Of a stretch of DNA of 64,000 nucleotides, positions 28,092 to 37,428 are shown piece by piece (position 1 is the first letter of the stretch; every line of letters begins with the position of its first letter). Under the pieces are notes generated by a model that was not told the origin of the DNA, ran no database searches, and saw nothing but the letters and a program-made list of their open reading frames with translations. The translations under genes were made by a program, and so were the position numbers. Source of the stretch: Syntrophobotulus glycolicus DSM 8271 (GTDB lineage: Bacteria > Bacillota > Desulfitobacteriia > Desulfitobacteriales > Syntrophobotulaceae); assembly GCF_000190635.1 (NCBI RefSeq), contig NC_015172.1, forward strand, positions 1,364,001 through 1,428,000, in the 5' to 3' direction.

Positions 28092-29714
28092 CTTGTAATT
28101 TAACCAGAATGGAATGTAAAGAATAGCAAACTTACAGGTATTATTCTCTCGGCCGACCTTGTAATTTAACCAGAATGGAATGTAAAGTCTTTATGTTCAC
28201 ATTACACTGAAGAGTCCGTCTTGCTTGTAATTTAACCAGAATGGAATGTAAAGTCAGCATAAATAACTAAATTATCCACGTTATCCTCCTTGTAATTTAA
28301 CCAGAATGGAATGTAAAGGCCTCCACATTGTACGCCTCCCCTACCTCCGAGGCCCTTGTAATTTAACCAGAATGGAATGTAAAGGAGCCAGCATTGGGCC
28401 GCTTGTAATGCCGCCCGTGGCCCTTGTAATTTAACCAGAATGGAATGTAAAGATCAACATCCTTGATAGAATCAATGACCAAGAAACTCCTTGTAATTTA
28501 ACCAGAATGGAATGTAAAGTTGATTGTCAATGTCGATACGGTATATATCCATACAGCTTGTAATTTAACCAGAATGGAATGTAAAGTTGATTGTCAATGT
28601 CGATACGGTATATATCCATACAGCTTGTAATTTAACCAGAATGGAATGTAAAGTTGATTGTCAATGTCGATACGGTATATATCCATACAGCTTGTAATTT
28701 AACCAGAATGGAATGTAAAGTGGTTTCAAAGTACGAGAATAATATTCATACTCCCAACTTGTAATTTAACCAGAATGGAATGTAAAGGATTTTGATTTCA
28801 TTATAGCATCGTTCCGTATAAAACTTGTAATTTAACCAGAATGGAATGTAAAGGGCCTGTCCCCGGAGATTGAAATTGATGTCGATGACACCTTGTAATT
28901 TAACCAGAATGGAATGTAAAGACTACTACTGAAGAAGCCTTAGCCATCTTTCCGGATTCTTGTAATTTAACCAGAATGGAATGTAAAGTAAATTATGGCC
29001 GCGCCGTCAACCTTGAAATAGTATGACTTGTAATTTAACCAGAATGGAATGTAAAGTTCGCTGTTATCTATTCGCTTGCCGCGAAAAAGTCTTGTAATTT
29101 AACCAGAATGGAATGTAAAGCCTGCTGAAGCTTATAGGCCATGATATATGACCAGCTTGTAATTTAACCAGAATGGAATGTAAATTTTCTAACTCCAACG
29201 CCTGCTCATTGCCCTCGGCATCCTTGTAATTTAACCAGAATGGAATGTAAATCGATCACATCAAGCACGGACTGACAGGTCTTATACCCTTGTAATTTAA
29301 CCAGAATGGAATGTAAATTAAGTTACTTATTGATAGTCAGTCTGAAATGGCAAGCTTGTAATTTAACCAGAATGGAATGTAAATAGGTGATCAGCATCAA
29401 GGGTGATCAGGCTGCGGGTACTTGTAATTTAACCAGAATGGAATGTAAACGCAAATGTGAAATACTGTGTCCTTGATATCGACTGGCTTGTAATTTAACC
29501 AGAATGGAATGTAAACGGACGATACCGCTTAAACGAGATAACCCAGACCCAGCTTGTAATTTAGCCAGAATGGAATGTAAACTCCTATGGCTTCCTGTAA
29601 TTGCCCTTCCAATTCTTTCTTGTAATTTAGCCAGAATGGAATGTAAACTTGATCACGTTGTCTTCAGAGATATTTACAAACTGCCTTGTAATTTAGCCAG
29701 AATGGAATGTAAAC
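28092..29714 (+). CRISPR. CRISPR array, leader-proximal part: 25 repeats
   Basis: The 30-base repeat begins CTTGTAATTTAACC and ends GAATGGAATGTAAA plus one base. I count 25 copies at a period of 64-68, giving 24 spacers of 34-38 bases. The last base is G in repeats 1-16, T in 17-20 and C in 21-25; repeats 23-25 also read TTTAGCC. Spacers 7, 8 and 9 (from 28520, 28587 and 28654) are identical. The downstream end is broken by an IS3-family element. Confidence 0.97.
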
Positions 29715-29802
29715 GCTGCTGGGGGATACCTGATAATGACCGATACCCCGTTTTACAGACACCCTAAACACCAAGTACAATAAAAATAAGAGGTGTTTGA
29801 AA

Positions 29803-30090
29803 ATGGCCAAAAACTTTGATCAAGCGTATAAGCTGGAAATCTGTAAAAGAGTGGTAGAAAACAGAGAATCAGTGACGGCAGTTGCTCGTGAAGTAGGTAT
29901 TTATGAAAACACTGTATACGGATGGGTAGCCAGATACCGTCAGAACAGCAGCAAGCCCTTTGTCGGCAGCGGACATGTCAAAGCAGAAGATGAGGAATTA
30001 AAGCGACTTGCAAAAGAAAACAAAGAACTTAGAGAAGAAATAGAAATATTAAAAAAGGCGGCAGCTTACTTCGCGAAAAACCAGAAATAG
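29803..30090 (+). CDS. IS3-family transposase OrfA (helix-turn-helix)
   Basis: ATG 29803 follows AAGAGGTG. The 95-residue protein has the Tnp_1 helix-turn-helix (YKLEICKRVV...TAVAREVGIYENTVYGW) and a leucine-zipper tail (LKRLAKENKELREEIEILKKA). Near its end is the slippery run AAAAAAG (30051-30057), the usual -1 frameshift site that makes the OrfAB transposase. Confidence 0.85.
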   Translation: MAKNFDQAYKLEICKRVVENRESVTAVAREVGIYENTVYGWVARYRQNSSKPFVGSGHVKAEDEELKRLAKENKELREEIEILKKAAAYFAKNQK

Positions 30091-30551
30091 AGAAATATAA
30101 GTTTATCAAAGCTGAATCCGCAAAGTATAAAATAGCGAAGCTGTGCAGAATACTTCATGTTTCTAGAAGCACATATTATGTATGGGATAAACCACCTGAA
30201 AGCAAAAGAAGCATACGCAGGAAAGAACTGATCGAAGCAGTAAAGCAAAATTTTTATGAAAACAAAATGATTCCAGGTTCATTAAAAATCGCAGAAAATC
30301 TAAGTAAACCCGAAGCACCGGTGAACCGGAAACTTGTAGCCAAAATCATGAAAGAAAATGGCTTGAAGTCAAAAGTAGTCAAGAAATATAAGGCGACAAC
30401 CAATTCCAATCATAAACTTCCAGTTGCAGAAAACATACTGAACAGAGAATTTACTGCGGAAAAACCCAATCAGAAATGGGTAAGCGACATAACCTATGTA
30501 CCGACAGATGAAGGCTGGTTATATGTTGCAGGAATTCTCGATCTGTTTTAG
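30051..30551 (+). pseudogene. IS3-family transposase OrfB, truncated
   Basis: From the slippery run the -1 frame is open to TAG at 30549. It contains the HTH_21 region (KIAKLCRILHVSRSTYYVW) and the start of the integrase core up to WVSDITYVPTDEGW, which supplies the first catalytic aspartate. The frame stops at AGILDLF, where intact proteins continue to the second Asp and the Glu. The transposase is therefore inactive. Confidence 0.8.
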
Positions 30552-30576
30552 GTGTCTAATGGTTTGGGACAAGGTC

Positions 30577-30800
30577 ATTTAGCCATAGTGGAATGTAAAC
30601 ATCCGCCAGCGTCAGATCATCAAAAGAGACATTCCGCCTTGTAATTTAGCCATAGTGGAATGTAAACCAAAGTAAGGCATGGCCTGACAGGCTTCTTCAT
30701 CTCTTGTAATTTAACCAGAATGGAATGTAAACACGATACCGATTATGGCAGTGAAATTGATACGTTGCGCCTTGTAATTTAGCCAGAGTTGGATGTAAAG
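30577..30800 (+). CRISPR. CRISPR array, leader-distal part: four degenerate repeats
   Basis: After the insertion there is a 24-base repeat remnant (30577-30600), then full repeats at 30638, 30703 and 30771. Two read AGCCATAGTGGAATG, one is a canonical AACC copy ending in C, and the last has AGCCAGAGTTGGATG. Increasing divergence fits the trailer end. Spacers are 35-38 bases. Confidence 0.93.
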
Positions 30801-31005
30801 ACTTTCCAGAAGATGATGATCATTCCGGCTAAAAAAGAACCTTGTCCGTCAAAGTAGAACAGTCAGTGGTTTGCAAGGAGCGTGATGCCGGTGGCGTCGC
30901 TCTTTCCTTTGCTTGAGCAAACATAAAATCGCTCTCCTTGGAAACCAAAGAGCTAAACTCAGGGAGTTTGTGGGCAAAGTCCTCTTCACTGTCTTTGATT
31001 AAACA

Positions 31006-32028
31006 CTAGACCTGGGGAAAGATCAGCTCGATACCAAAACCTTGACCGGATATCGATATTGGCTCAATCTTGACCTCGACGGATAAGGCTTCGGCATATT
31101 TTTTGACGAGATACAGGCCCATCCCTGTTGCATTCTGCCGCTCCGGACAGCTGCCGGTAAATCCCTTATCAAAAAGGAAGGGCAGATCTTCAGGTGGAAC
31201 ACCCTTGCCGTTATCCCGGACGGCAAGATGGATTTTACCGTCGTCCGCAGTGTCCGGCCAGCTGACGACACGGACAACACCATTGTCAGGCGCCGAGTAC
31301 TTGAAGGCATTGCTGAAAAGCTGGGAGAGCATGAAGGCCAGGACCTTCTTGTCGCTTACAACCTGTAAAGGCTTAAGGTTCAGTTGCACGTCAATGTTCT
31401 TTTCACCCGATATCGCGCGAAAATTTTCAAGACATTCCTGAACACAGTCGCTTAAACTCATTTTCGCGAATTGATCGTCCGCGTGGTCAGCCTGAAGCCG
31501 GGCATAATATAAGATCCGTTCAACATCGCTGTTGACCGTGCAGCGGACGTGCTCCATCCGATGATAAACATACGATGACATTTCTTCCCTGTGGTTGGCC
31601 AAAATCAATGTTGCAAGAGACAGAGGGGTCTTGATTTGGTGGGTCCAGGCCTCGATGAATTCCTGATAGCTTTGCAATTCAAGCTGTTTATCTGATAGAG
31701 CTTGGGACTGCTCTCTGAGCCGGGCCGACGCCATCCGGATCATGGGGTGCCAGGAAGCATCTAGTATTGCGAATAAACGTTGTTCCGTTTCTTCATCCGG
31801 ACTGCTCAGAAAAGATTGCAGCACCTCCATCTGGTTTTTTTGTCTGATTCGATCAAGCCAATACCCCGCAAGAACAATAACGGCGGTAAAAAGCAAGATG
31901 ATGACAATAAGGCCTCCAAAGGTGTCCGGGCCGGCCAGCCAGACCAAAAAGATAAAAAAAAGGTCAGTGAAAAGCAACAGGTTAAGCCATTGTTTTTCGG
32001 CTTTCAAGCTCATATCCCGCCGTTTCAT
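31006..32028 (-). CDS. Sensor histidine kinase, BceS-like
   Basis: The 340-residue protein has two N-terminal transmembrane helices (LLLFTDLFFIFLVWLAG and VIILLFTAVIVLAGYWL) with almost no extracellular loop, as in intramembrane-sensing kinases. The phosphoacceptor box is EAWTHQIKTPLSLA, followed by N box QLFSNAFKYS, G1 VRDNGKGVP and G2 ATGMGLYLVKKYA. Such kinases sense through their partner ABC permease rather than directly. Its start overlaps the response-regulator stop by four bases. Confidence 0.87.
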   Translation of the reverse strand: MKRRDMSLKAEKQWLNLLLFTDLFFIFLVWLAGPDTFGGLIVIILLFTAVIVLAGYWLDRIRQKNQMEVLQSFLSSPDEETEQRLFAILDASWHPMIRMASARLREQSQALSDKQLELQSYQEFIEAWTHQIKTPLSLATLILANHREEMSSYVYHRMEHVRCTVNSDVERILYYARLQADHADDQFAKMSLSDCVQECLENFRAISGEKNIDVQLNLKPLQVVSDKKVLAFMLSQLFSNAFKYSAPDNGVVRVVSWPDTADDGKIHLAVRDNGKGVPPEDLPFLFDKGFTGSCPERQNATGMGLYLVKKYAEALSVEVKIEPISISGQGFGIELIFPQV

Positions 32029-32705
32029 GATTTTCTTACCTCCAGACGGTAACCTTGTCCCCGCTCAGTTTGAATCATCTCTCTGAGACCTATGGCAGCC
32101 AAGCTCTTTCTCAGGCGGGTGACATTTACTTGAAGAATGTTTTCGTCAACATAGGCCTCGCCGCCCCAAAGCTCAACAAGCAGTCTCTGTTTGGAAACCA
32201 CGTCCGGGTACTGTTCCAGCAAAACCCGCAGAAATTTTCCTTCCGTATCGGACAAGACCACATGCGCATTTTGCCAAATCACCTTATAGGTATCAAGGTC
32301 CAGGACAAGGCCTCCCGCCTGTACCAAGTTTCGCACCTTTCCGTATGTTTGAAGCAATCGCTCCGCCCGAGCGATCAGACGGTCAGAGTGGCATGGCTTT
32401 GTCAGAAAATCATCCGCGCCAAGCTCCAGGGCGTATAATTCATCTGACAGGGTATCGCGCGCTGTGAGCACCAGGATCGGAAAAGATGCTCGCGCTTTCA
32501 GCCTTTTGCACAATTCAAATCCTGAGCTGCCCGGAAGGTTTAAGTCTAACAGGGCTAAGTCGGGATTGCTGTCCAGAATTTCTTCTTCAGGCGCGTCGAA
32601 AGAAGAGATGCTCAATACCGAGTATCCCTTCTTGATGAAGGTATGGACAAGCTCTTCCCGCAAGTAAATGTCATCTTCGATGACCATGATTCTAGGCAAA
32701 GGCAT
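32025..32705 (-). CDS. Response regulator, BceR-like (OmpR family)
   Basis: About 226 residues, from ATG 32705 (GTG 32708 also possible). The receiver domain has the acidic pair IEDD, the phosphorylated aspartate in LALLDLNLPGSSG and the lysine in FLTKPC. The C-terminal winged helix shows LLVELWGGEAYVDENILQVNVTRLRKSL. It is the partner of the BceS-like kinase and would activate the ABC genes upstream. The start overlaps the permease stop (TGATG). Confidence 0.88.
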   Translation of the reverse strand: MPLPRIMVIEDDIYLREELVHTFIKKGYSVLSISSFDAPEEEILDSNPDLALLDLNLPGSSGFELCKRLKARASFPILVLTARDTLSDELYALELGADDFLTKPCHSDRLIARAERLLQTYGKVRNLVQAGGLVLDLDTYKVIWQNAHVVLSDTEGKFLRVLLEQYPDVVSKQRLLVELWGGEAYVDENILQVNVTRLRKSLAAIGLREMIQTERGQGYRLEVRKS

Positions 32706-34786
32706 CACCCCCCGTCTGTTACCCGCAATGCTTGGATCTCTCGCTTGCTGGTTTGTTCAACAATGCTGATATAAATGAATTCGATCACCACAAACAGGCT
32801 GAAGGCGGTCCCCGCAAGCAATACCACCTTGGCAAAGGGTGTTTCCGCCGGTAATTTCAGAAAACTGGTGAACATAGACCAGATTGCAAAGACGGAATTG
32901 AGCACTGCGATACCAAGTGCCAAAGCAAAAAACAGTTGGATTTGCTCTTTGGCCGATTTGCACAGATCCTTTATCCCGGCTCCAAACATAAGCAAAGTAA
33001 GGTAACGGCGTTGATTTGCCCGCTGCTGCATCAGATACTTTAATCCGATCACTGTGTTGGCAATAACCATGAATAAAATACCGAGATAGATTGTCAGGTA
33101 ACTGGCAGCCACGGTATAAAAAAGATTTCTGCCGATGCCGCTGATATAGCTTTCGTATTCCAGGCCTGTTCCCGCAAGGTGCTGTTCCATCAATTGAATT
33201 GCCTGCATCAAGCCCTTTTCTTCGATGACCTTTGGGCTCAGCACAACATTCCAGCAGAAAACCTCGCTGCGGTCAGAAGCCCAGTTCCGGTAGTTTTCAT
33301 CGGAAACGATTAAGCCGCTGTAGAGCGTGATTGCGCGGTCCGCGACCACATTATCCTGATAAATGCCGGGCAATAGCTCGTATTTCCGGCCGTCAACTTC
33401 AATGTAAGCGCCGGACTTCAGGGCACTGTCGAGGACGCCGATAAATTCGCTGCTATCCGGAATGGAAGTGTACAGCGCCGCTTGATCCTTTTCCAGCCGA
33501 AGCGGTTTCTTGCCAATCGCCTGCAAGAGATCATTGTAGCTCGATTCCGAGATGAGATTCGGGGCTGAGCGGTCAGAAAAATTCTTCATGATATTGTTCC
33601 TTAGGTCCGTTGCGGGCAGTTTTGCCAGTGCGGCCTGAAGCCCGTCCCAGGAGAACTCGTGGGCATTTGGCTTGCTTTGGAGGACTGCTCCGGTTTGATC
33701 GTAGATGTTTGTCTCCATCGAACTCAGAAACATGGGGTAGTACACAGAAATCATCGGCTTGCTTGCTTCCGAATCCAAAACCGCGCGCACTTCCTGTTCG
33801 CTTCCTCTAATGGAAAAATCCGCTGTTCTGGTCTCCGCCGACCCGCGGCCGGAAGCAACGCCGATCCCAAAAGACAGGCATGCTAACGCCAACAATAAAA
33901 GCAAGGACGAAACGGCCAGCGCCTTGTACTGGTGAAGCACATTCTCCTGAATCTGCCGGCTTGTAAAGGTAAACAAACCAGAGCGCATCGGACTTTTCCG
34001 CCGGATATGATGACCGATAAATACACCCAGACCGCGATACAGCAAAAAGGTGCCGCTCCCGCCGAGGATGAAAATCAGGGCCACAATTTGGGGATCGAAG
34101 CTTTTCAGCAGCCTGATTCCAGCCACATAGGCCAGAATCAGAAATATCAGACCAAAGACAAAGCAGAGTCCGCCTTTTTTCCCGGATAAAGATACTTGCT
34201 TTTGGGCGCAATCTGATCGGAGCAGCTCCAGCGGCTGTTTGCGGCTGAATTCAAGGCTCAGGAACAGCATGGCGATCAGCTGTACGGCAATAAACCCGGC
34301 AATTGTCCCCAGGACGGCCGGGATTGAGAAAGAAATTTTATGCCCGATGATCCCCAGCCCGACCAGCTTTGCTGTCGTTAGGCTGATCCCCTCCGTAAGA
34401 AGCAAGGCAAGCGGCAAGCCGAGTAAAATGGATACGAGGCTGTTCCAAACGGCTTCGCTCATCAGCATGGCAAAAAGTTTGCTTCGTTTCATCCCAAGCA
34501 TCAGACAGAGCCCAAATTCTTTTTTGCGATTGTCCATCTGATAGCGGTAGGAAAAGTAAACCAGAAAGAAAACGAAGAAAAGAGAAATCAGATAGATAAC
34601 CGGAATCAAGAGCATAAGTTTGTGCACAGCGTCGCTTTCCATCGTTTTCAAAAAACGCATGACATCCTGGTCGCCCAAAGACAATAGGGTATAAAACGCG
34701 ATAATGGCAACGATAAGGGAGCCAAAGAATAATCCGTTGTTTTTTCGATTTTTGGCCGCGTTGCGACGAATCTGCTCAAAGAACAT
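32705..34786 (-). CDS. ABC transporter permease, BceB-like
   Basis: ATG 34786 is about eleven bases after GGGAGG; GTG 34798 abuts that site. The protein is about 693 residues with ten predicted helices, arranged 1 + 3 pairs + 3, and a large extracellular domain of roughly 200 residues between helices seven and eight (about 310-520). This is the FtsX-type architecture of the Bce family. It confers resistance to cell-wall-targeting peptides and relays the signal to the kinase. Confidence 0.86.
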   Translation of the reverse strand: MFFEQIRRNAAKNRKNNGLFFGSLIVAIIAFYTLLSLGDQDVMRFLKTMESDAVHKLMLLIPVIYLISLFFVFFLVYFSYRYQMDNRKKEFGLCLMLGMKRSKLFAMLMSEAVWNSLVSILLGLPLALLLTEGISLTTAKLVGLGIIGHKISFSIPAVLGTIAGFIAVQLIAMLFLSLEFSRKQPLELLRSDCAQKQVSLSGKKGGLCFVFGLIFLILAYVAGIRLLKSFDPQIVALIFILGGSGTFLLYRGLGVFIGHHIRRKSPMRSGLFTFTSRQIQENVLHQYKALAVSSLLLLLALACLSFGIGVASGRGSAETRTADFSIRGSEQEVRAVLDSEASKPMISVYYPMFLSSMETNIYDQTGAVLQSKPNAHEFSWDGLQAALAKLPATDLRNNIMKNFSDRSAPNLISESSYNDLLQAIGKKPLRLEKDQAALYTSIPDSSEFIGVLDSALKSGAYIEVDGRKYELLPGIYQDNVVADRAITLYSGLIVSDENYRNWASDRSEVFCWNVVLSPKVIEEKGLMQAIQLMEQHLAGTGLEYESYISGIGRNLFYTVAASYLTIYLGILFMVIANTVIGLKYLMQQRANQRRYLTLLMFGAGIKDLCKSAKEQIQLFFALALGIAVLNSVFAIWSMFTSFLKLPAETPFAKVVLLAGTAFSLFVVIEFIYISIVEQTSKREIQALRVTDGG

Positions 34787-35555
34787 TTGCGCTGCCACCT
34801 CCCAGTTGGGCCATGACTGTCACGATACGCCCGTAAAAGCGGTCCGGGGTTTCCGTTTCAATATTTTTCCTGAGCTCGTGGAACAGCCGCCCGTCTTGAA
34901 TGAAAAGGATGCGTGAGCAATAACTTGCGGCCAGCGCATTGTGCGTGACCAATAAAATTGTTTTCTGTTGGTCCTTATTGATGGCAGAAAGCTTATCCAT
35001 GAGTATCTTAGAGTTTTTGCTGTCAAGGGCACCTGTCGGCTCATCAGCCAGCACAATGCTCGGCTTGGAGATCAGGGCCCTGGCAGCGGCCACACGCTGC
35101 TTCTGCCCGCCGGACATTTGTGCAGGAAACTTATCCAGTACGCCCTTAATGTCCAGGCGGTCTGCCAATTCCTGAAGCTCCGGTTCAGCCTGCCTGCCGG
35201 TCACATGATGTAAGGACAGGGGGAGAATAATATTCTCTCTCGCTGTTAAATTATCCAGAAGCTCAAATTCCTGAAACAGGTAGCCAATCTCTCTGCCGCG
35301 ATAGTCAGCCAGCTGGGTTCCTTTGAAGGAAGAGATATCGCTGCTTTGGAGCAGGATTTTGCCTGAGGTCGGTTTGATCATTGTGGCAATGCAGTTGAGC
35401 AGCGTCGTTTTCCCCGAGCCGCTGGCCCCCATAATCCCAAGGAATTCGCCCTCAAGGACGTCAAAGCTGATTCCTTTGAGCGCTTCTGTCACATTGTCAC
35501 CCTTACCATAGCTTTTCGTGATCTGTTCAACTCGTAATATTCGCTTTGGATTCAT
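34776..35555 (-). CDS. ABC transporter ATP-binding protein, BceA-like
   Basis: ATG 35555 follows GGGGGGAG, giving 259 residues. The protein has Walker A GASGSGKTTLLNC, Q-loop YLFQEFELLDN, signature MSGGQKQRVAAARAL, Walker B IVLADEPTGALDS and H-loop LLVTHNALAA, all typical of the MacB/BceA ATPases. Upstream codons in the same frame run into the intergenic region and lack a ribosome site. It is the first gene of the four-gene operon. Confidence 0.88.
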   Translation of the reverse strand: MNPKRILRVEQITKSYGKGDNVTEALKGISFDVLEGEFLGIMGASGSGKTTLLNCIATMIKPTSGKILLQSSDISSFKGTQLADYRGREIGYLFQEFELLDNLTARENIILPLSLHHVTGRQAEPELQELADRLDIKGVLDKFPAQMSGGQKQRVAAARALISKPSIVLADEPTGALDSKNSKILMDKLSAINKDQQKTILLVTHNALAASYCSRILFIQDGRLFHELRKNIETETPDRFYGRIVTVMAQLGGGSANVL

Positions 35556-35583
35556 TTTCTCCCCCCTGACTTTCTTGATTTTC

Positions 35584-35628
35584 ATTATAGCAAGCGTCAC
35601 GGCAGATAAACACTTACAGTTGCTGTCA
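35584..35628 (-). promoter_or_regulatory. Bce-type promoter with response-regulator box
   Basis: On the minus strand TATAAT lies at 35589-35584, about 30 bases before the bceA-like start, with no good -35. Upstream is the inverted repeat TTACA-GTTGC-TGTCA (35614-35628), close to the TnACA-N4-TGTnA boxes of BceR-type regulators. A poor -35 plus an upstream box fits activation by the cognate regulator. Confidence 0.5.
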
Positions 35629-35803
35629 GGTATGGCCCTTCTGGGCCAGAGAGGCCGCGAAGGCAGGCGTAAAGGCTCCGCGTCTGGTATACTTGAATTG
35701 CTGAAAAACATCATCCGCCGGAAAAACCGCGGCCGGGAAAACCCTTTGCGGAATATCCAAACAGGCAGGCGGACGCCGGCTGGGCGAAGAAGGGGGGAAC
35801 GCC

Positions 35804-36673
35804 ATGCATGACAAGGAGGTTAAGGGGATTCTCTCCGCCAAAAACGGCATGAACCTCTACCGGGGCTGTACCCACGGCTGCATTTACTGCGATTCCCGCA
35901 GCAGATGTTACCAGATGGATCATGACTTTGAGGATGTGGAAATCAAGCGTAACGCGCCGGAGCTGCTGGAAGCTGCCCTGCGCCGCAAGCGCCGCCGCTG
36001 TATGATCACAACCGGTTCCATGTGCGACCCTTATTTGCCGCTTGAAAAAAAGGAGAAGCTGACCCGCTGCTGTCTGGAGCTCATCGACAGCTACGGCTTC
36101 GGCTTTTCGGTCATCACCAAATCCCATCTGGTTTTGCGGGATCTGGATCTGCTCAAACGCATCAACAGGAAAACCAAATGCGTGGTGCAAATGACACTGA
36201 CGACCGTTGACGAAGACCTCTGCCGTGTTCTGGAGCCGAAGGTCTGCACCACGGCAAAGCGGGCCGAAGTGCTGAATATCCTGCGGGACGAAGGTATCCC
36301 TACGGTGGTGTGGCTCTCGCCCATCCTGCCCTTTATCAATGATACCGAGGCAAATCTGCGGGGAATTTTGAACCGCTGTTTTGAGGCAAAGGTCAAGGGC
36401 GTGATCTGCTTCGGCATGGGCGTGACTCTGCGGGAGGGCGATCGGGAGTATTTTTACAAAAAGCTGGACGAGCATTTTCCCGGCATGAAACAGCGGTATA
36501 TCGAAACGTTCGGCAACCGCTATTCCTGCGACAGCCCCAACCAGACGAACTTAATGAAAATTTTCCGTGAGCAGTGCCAAAGGCAGGGGGTGCTGCATTC
36601 GCCCGATGCTGTGTTCACATACCTGAACGAGTTTGAAGACAAGCAATCTGGTGAACAGATGACGCTGTTCTGA
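35804..36673 (+). CDS. Radical SAM protein, SplB-like (COG1533)
   Basis: The 289-residue protein starts at ATG 35804. The cluster motif is in YRGCTHGCIYCDSRS (CxxxCxxC). The region ITTGSMCDPYLPLEKK and VITKSHLVLRDLDLL are typical of the spore-photoproduct-lyase-related SPL/Rv2578c family. The family is thought to repair or modify nucleic acid, but activity of this branch is not established. It stands alone and is followed by a terminator. Confidence 0.83.
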   Translation: MHDKEVKGILSAKNGMNLYRGCTHGCIYCDSRSRCYQMDHDFEDVEIKRNAPELLEAALRRKRRRCMITTGSMCDPYLPLEKKEKLTRCCLELIDSYGFGFSVITKSHLVLRDLDLLKRINRKTKCVVQMTLTTVDEDLCRVLEPKVCTTAKRAEVLNILRDEGIPTVVWLSPILPFINDTEANLRGILNRCFEAKVKGVICFGMGVTLREGDREYFYKKLDEHFPGMKQRYIETFGNRYSCDSPNQTNLMKIFREQCQRQGVLHSPDAVFTYLNEFEDKQSGEQMTLF

Positions 36674-36756
36674 AGAAGAGCGGAGAGGGCAGACGAGCCC
36701 TGGCTGGGGCTGTATTCATTGAATAGGCCAAAGAATAACCAGAGGCTCTTTCTTTT

Positions 36757-36791
36757 GTCAGCGGAAAGTTTAATTCTGCTGGCTTTTTTTT
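36757..36791 (+). terminator. Intrinsic terminator
   Basis: GTCAGCGG and CTGCTGGC pair over eight bases (two G-U) around an 11-base loop, followed by eight T. It ends the radical SAM transcript. Confidence 0.7.
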
Positions 36792-36795
36792 CATA

Positions 36796-36847
36796 TTGAC
36801 GGTGCAAGGCATTTTAATCTATAATGATTTTGCACAATTTAATTTTC
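36796..36847 (+). promoter_or_regulatory. Promoter and possible OhrR operator of the peroxidase operon
   Basis: TTGACG (36796) and TATAAT (36820) lie 18 bases apart. Just downstream, CACAATTTAATTTTC (36833-36847) resembles the A/T-rich palindromic OhrR operator, and GTGCAA/TTGCAC flanks the -10. This placement would let an OhrR-type repressor block the promoter. Confidence 0.5.
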
Positions 36848-36871
36848 CTAAATTTATAAGGAGGCTTTGTA

Positions 36872-37414
36872 ATGTCTGTTTATGATTACGAATACACATC
36901 AATTGAGAATCGCCCGGTGCAAATGTCCGAGTATCAGGGACAAGTAGTGCTCATTGTCAACACAGCCAGCAAATGCGGCTTCACCCCGCAGTACAAGGGG
37001 CTTGAAGAGCTTTACCGGCGTTACAGGGATCAGGGCTTTACGGTCATCGGCTTTCCCTGCAACCAGTTTATGGAGCAAGAAAAAGGAAGCAATGAGCAAA
37101 TCTCCGAGTTTTGTTCGGTGCGCTACGGTGTGACCTTCCCTTTGTCGCAAAAGGTGGATGTACGCGGGGAAACCGCCATACCGCTCTATCAATATTTGAC
37201 CTCCCAAAAAGGCTTTGAAGGGCTGGGCAAGGGGATCAAGGCCAAGGCGCTGGAGCTTACGCTCAAGGCCAGATACAAGGACGGTTTTGCGGACGAGCAA
37301 ATCAAATGGAACTTTACCAAATTTCTGATTGACCGGAACGGAAAGGTGGTTTCCCGTTACGAGCCGATTGTCGAACCCAAGGACATTGCCTCCGACATTG
37401 AAAAATTACTGTAA
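36872..37414 (+). CDS. Glutathione peroxidase-family thiol peroxidase
   Basis: The 180-residue protein starts at ATG 36872 after AAGGAGG. The peroxidatic cysteine is in NTASKCGFTPQY (encoded TGC, not selenocysteine). FPCNQFMEQE supplies the conserved Gln and a second Cys, and KWNFTKFLID gives the Trp and Asn. Bacterial Cys-type enzymes usually use thioredoxin rather than glutathione. It reduces hydro- or organic peroxides. The next gene, 15 bases away, encodes an OhrR-like repressor. Confidence 0.9.
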   Translation: MSVYDYEYTSIENRPVQMSEYQGQVVLIVNTASKCGFTPQYKGLEELYRRYRDQGFTVIGFPCNQFMEQEKGSNEQISEFCSVRYGVTFPLSQKVDVRGETAIPLYQYLTSQKGFEGLGKGIKAKALELTLKARYKDGFADEQIKWNFTKFLIDRNGKVVSRYEPIVEPKDIASDIEKLL

Positions 37415-37428
37415 AAGGAAGGCATCTC

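Larger units (their letters stand above)
29750..30576 (+). mobile_element. Decayed IS3-family insertion sequence inside the CRISPR array
   Basis: The element separates repeat 25 from a 5'-truncated repeat. The left end contains AGACACCCTAAACA and the right end, on the other strand, AGACACCTAAAACA with an outer TGTCCCAAACC. The interior holds orfA and the first part of orfB; the orfB 3' half and catalytic core are missing. Exact ends are uncertain by about 20 bases because no target duplication is visible. Confidence 0.75.

Noticed and set aside
28401-28430. Partial repeat sequence CTTGTAATG inside spacer 6
   Set aside because: Only eight or nine bases match the repeat start, and the flanking repeat spacing is normal; treated as chance within the spacer.
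29504-29767. Open frame reading through the CRISPR repeats
   Set aside because: Its product is the repeat translated (ARMECK recurring) plus spacers, so it is not a gene.
35711-36475. 254-codon minus-strand frame opposite the radical SAM gene
   Set aside because: Composition and His-rich sequence are typical of an antisense shadow.
36872-37414. Selenocysteine in the glutathione peroxidase
   Set aside because: The active-site codon is TGC (Cys); there is no in-frame TGA.
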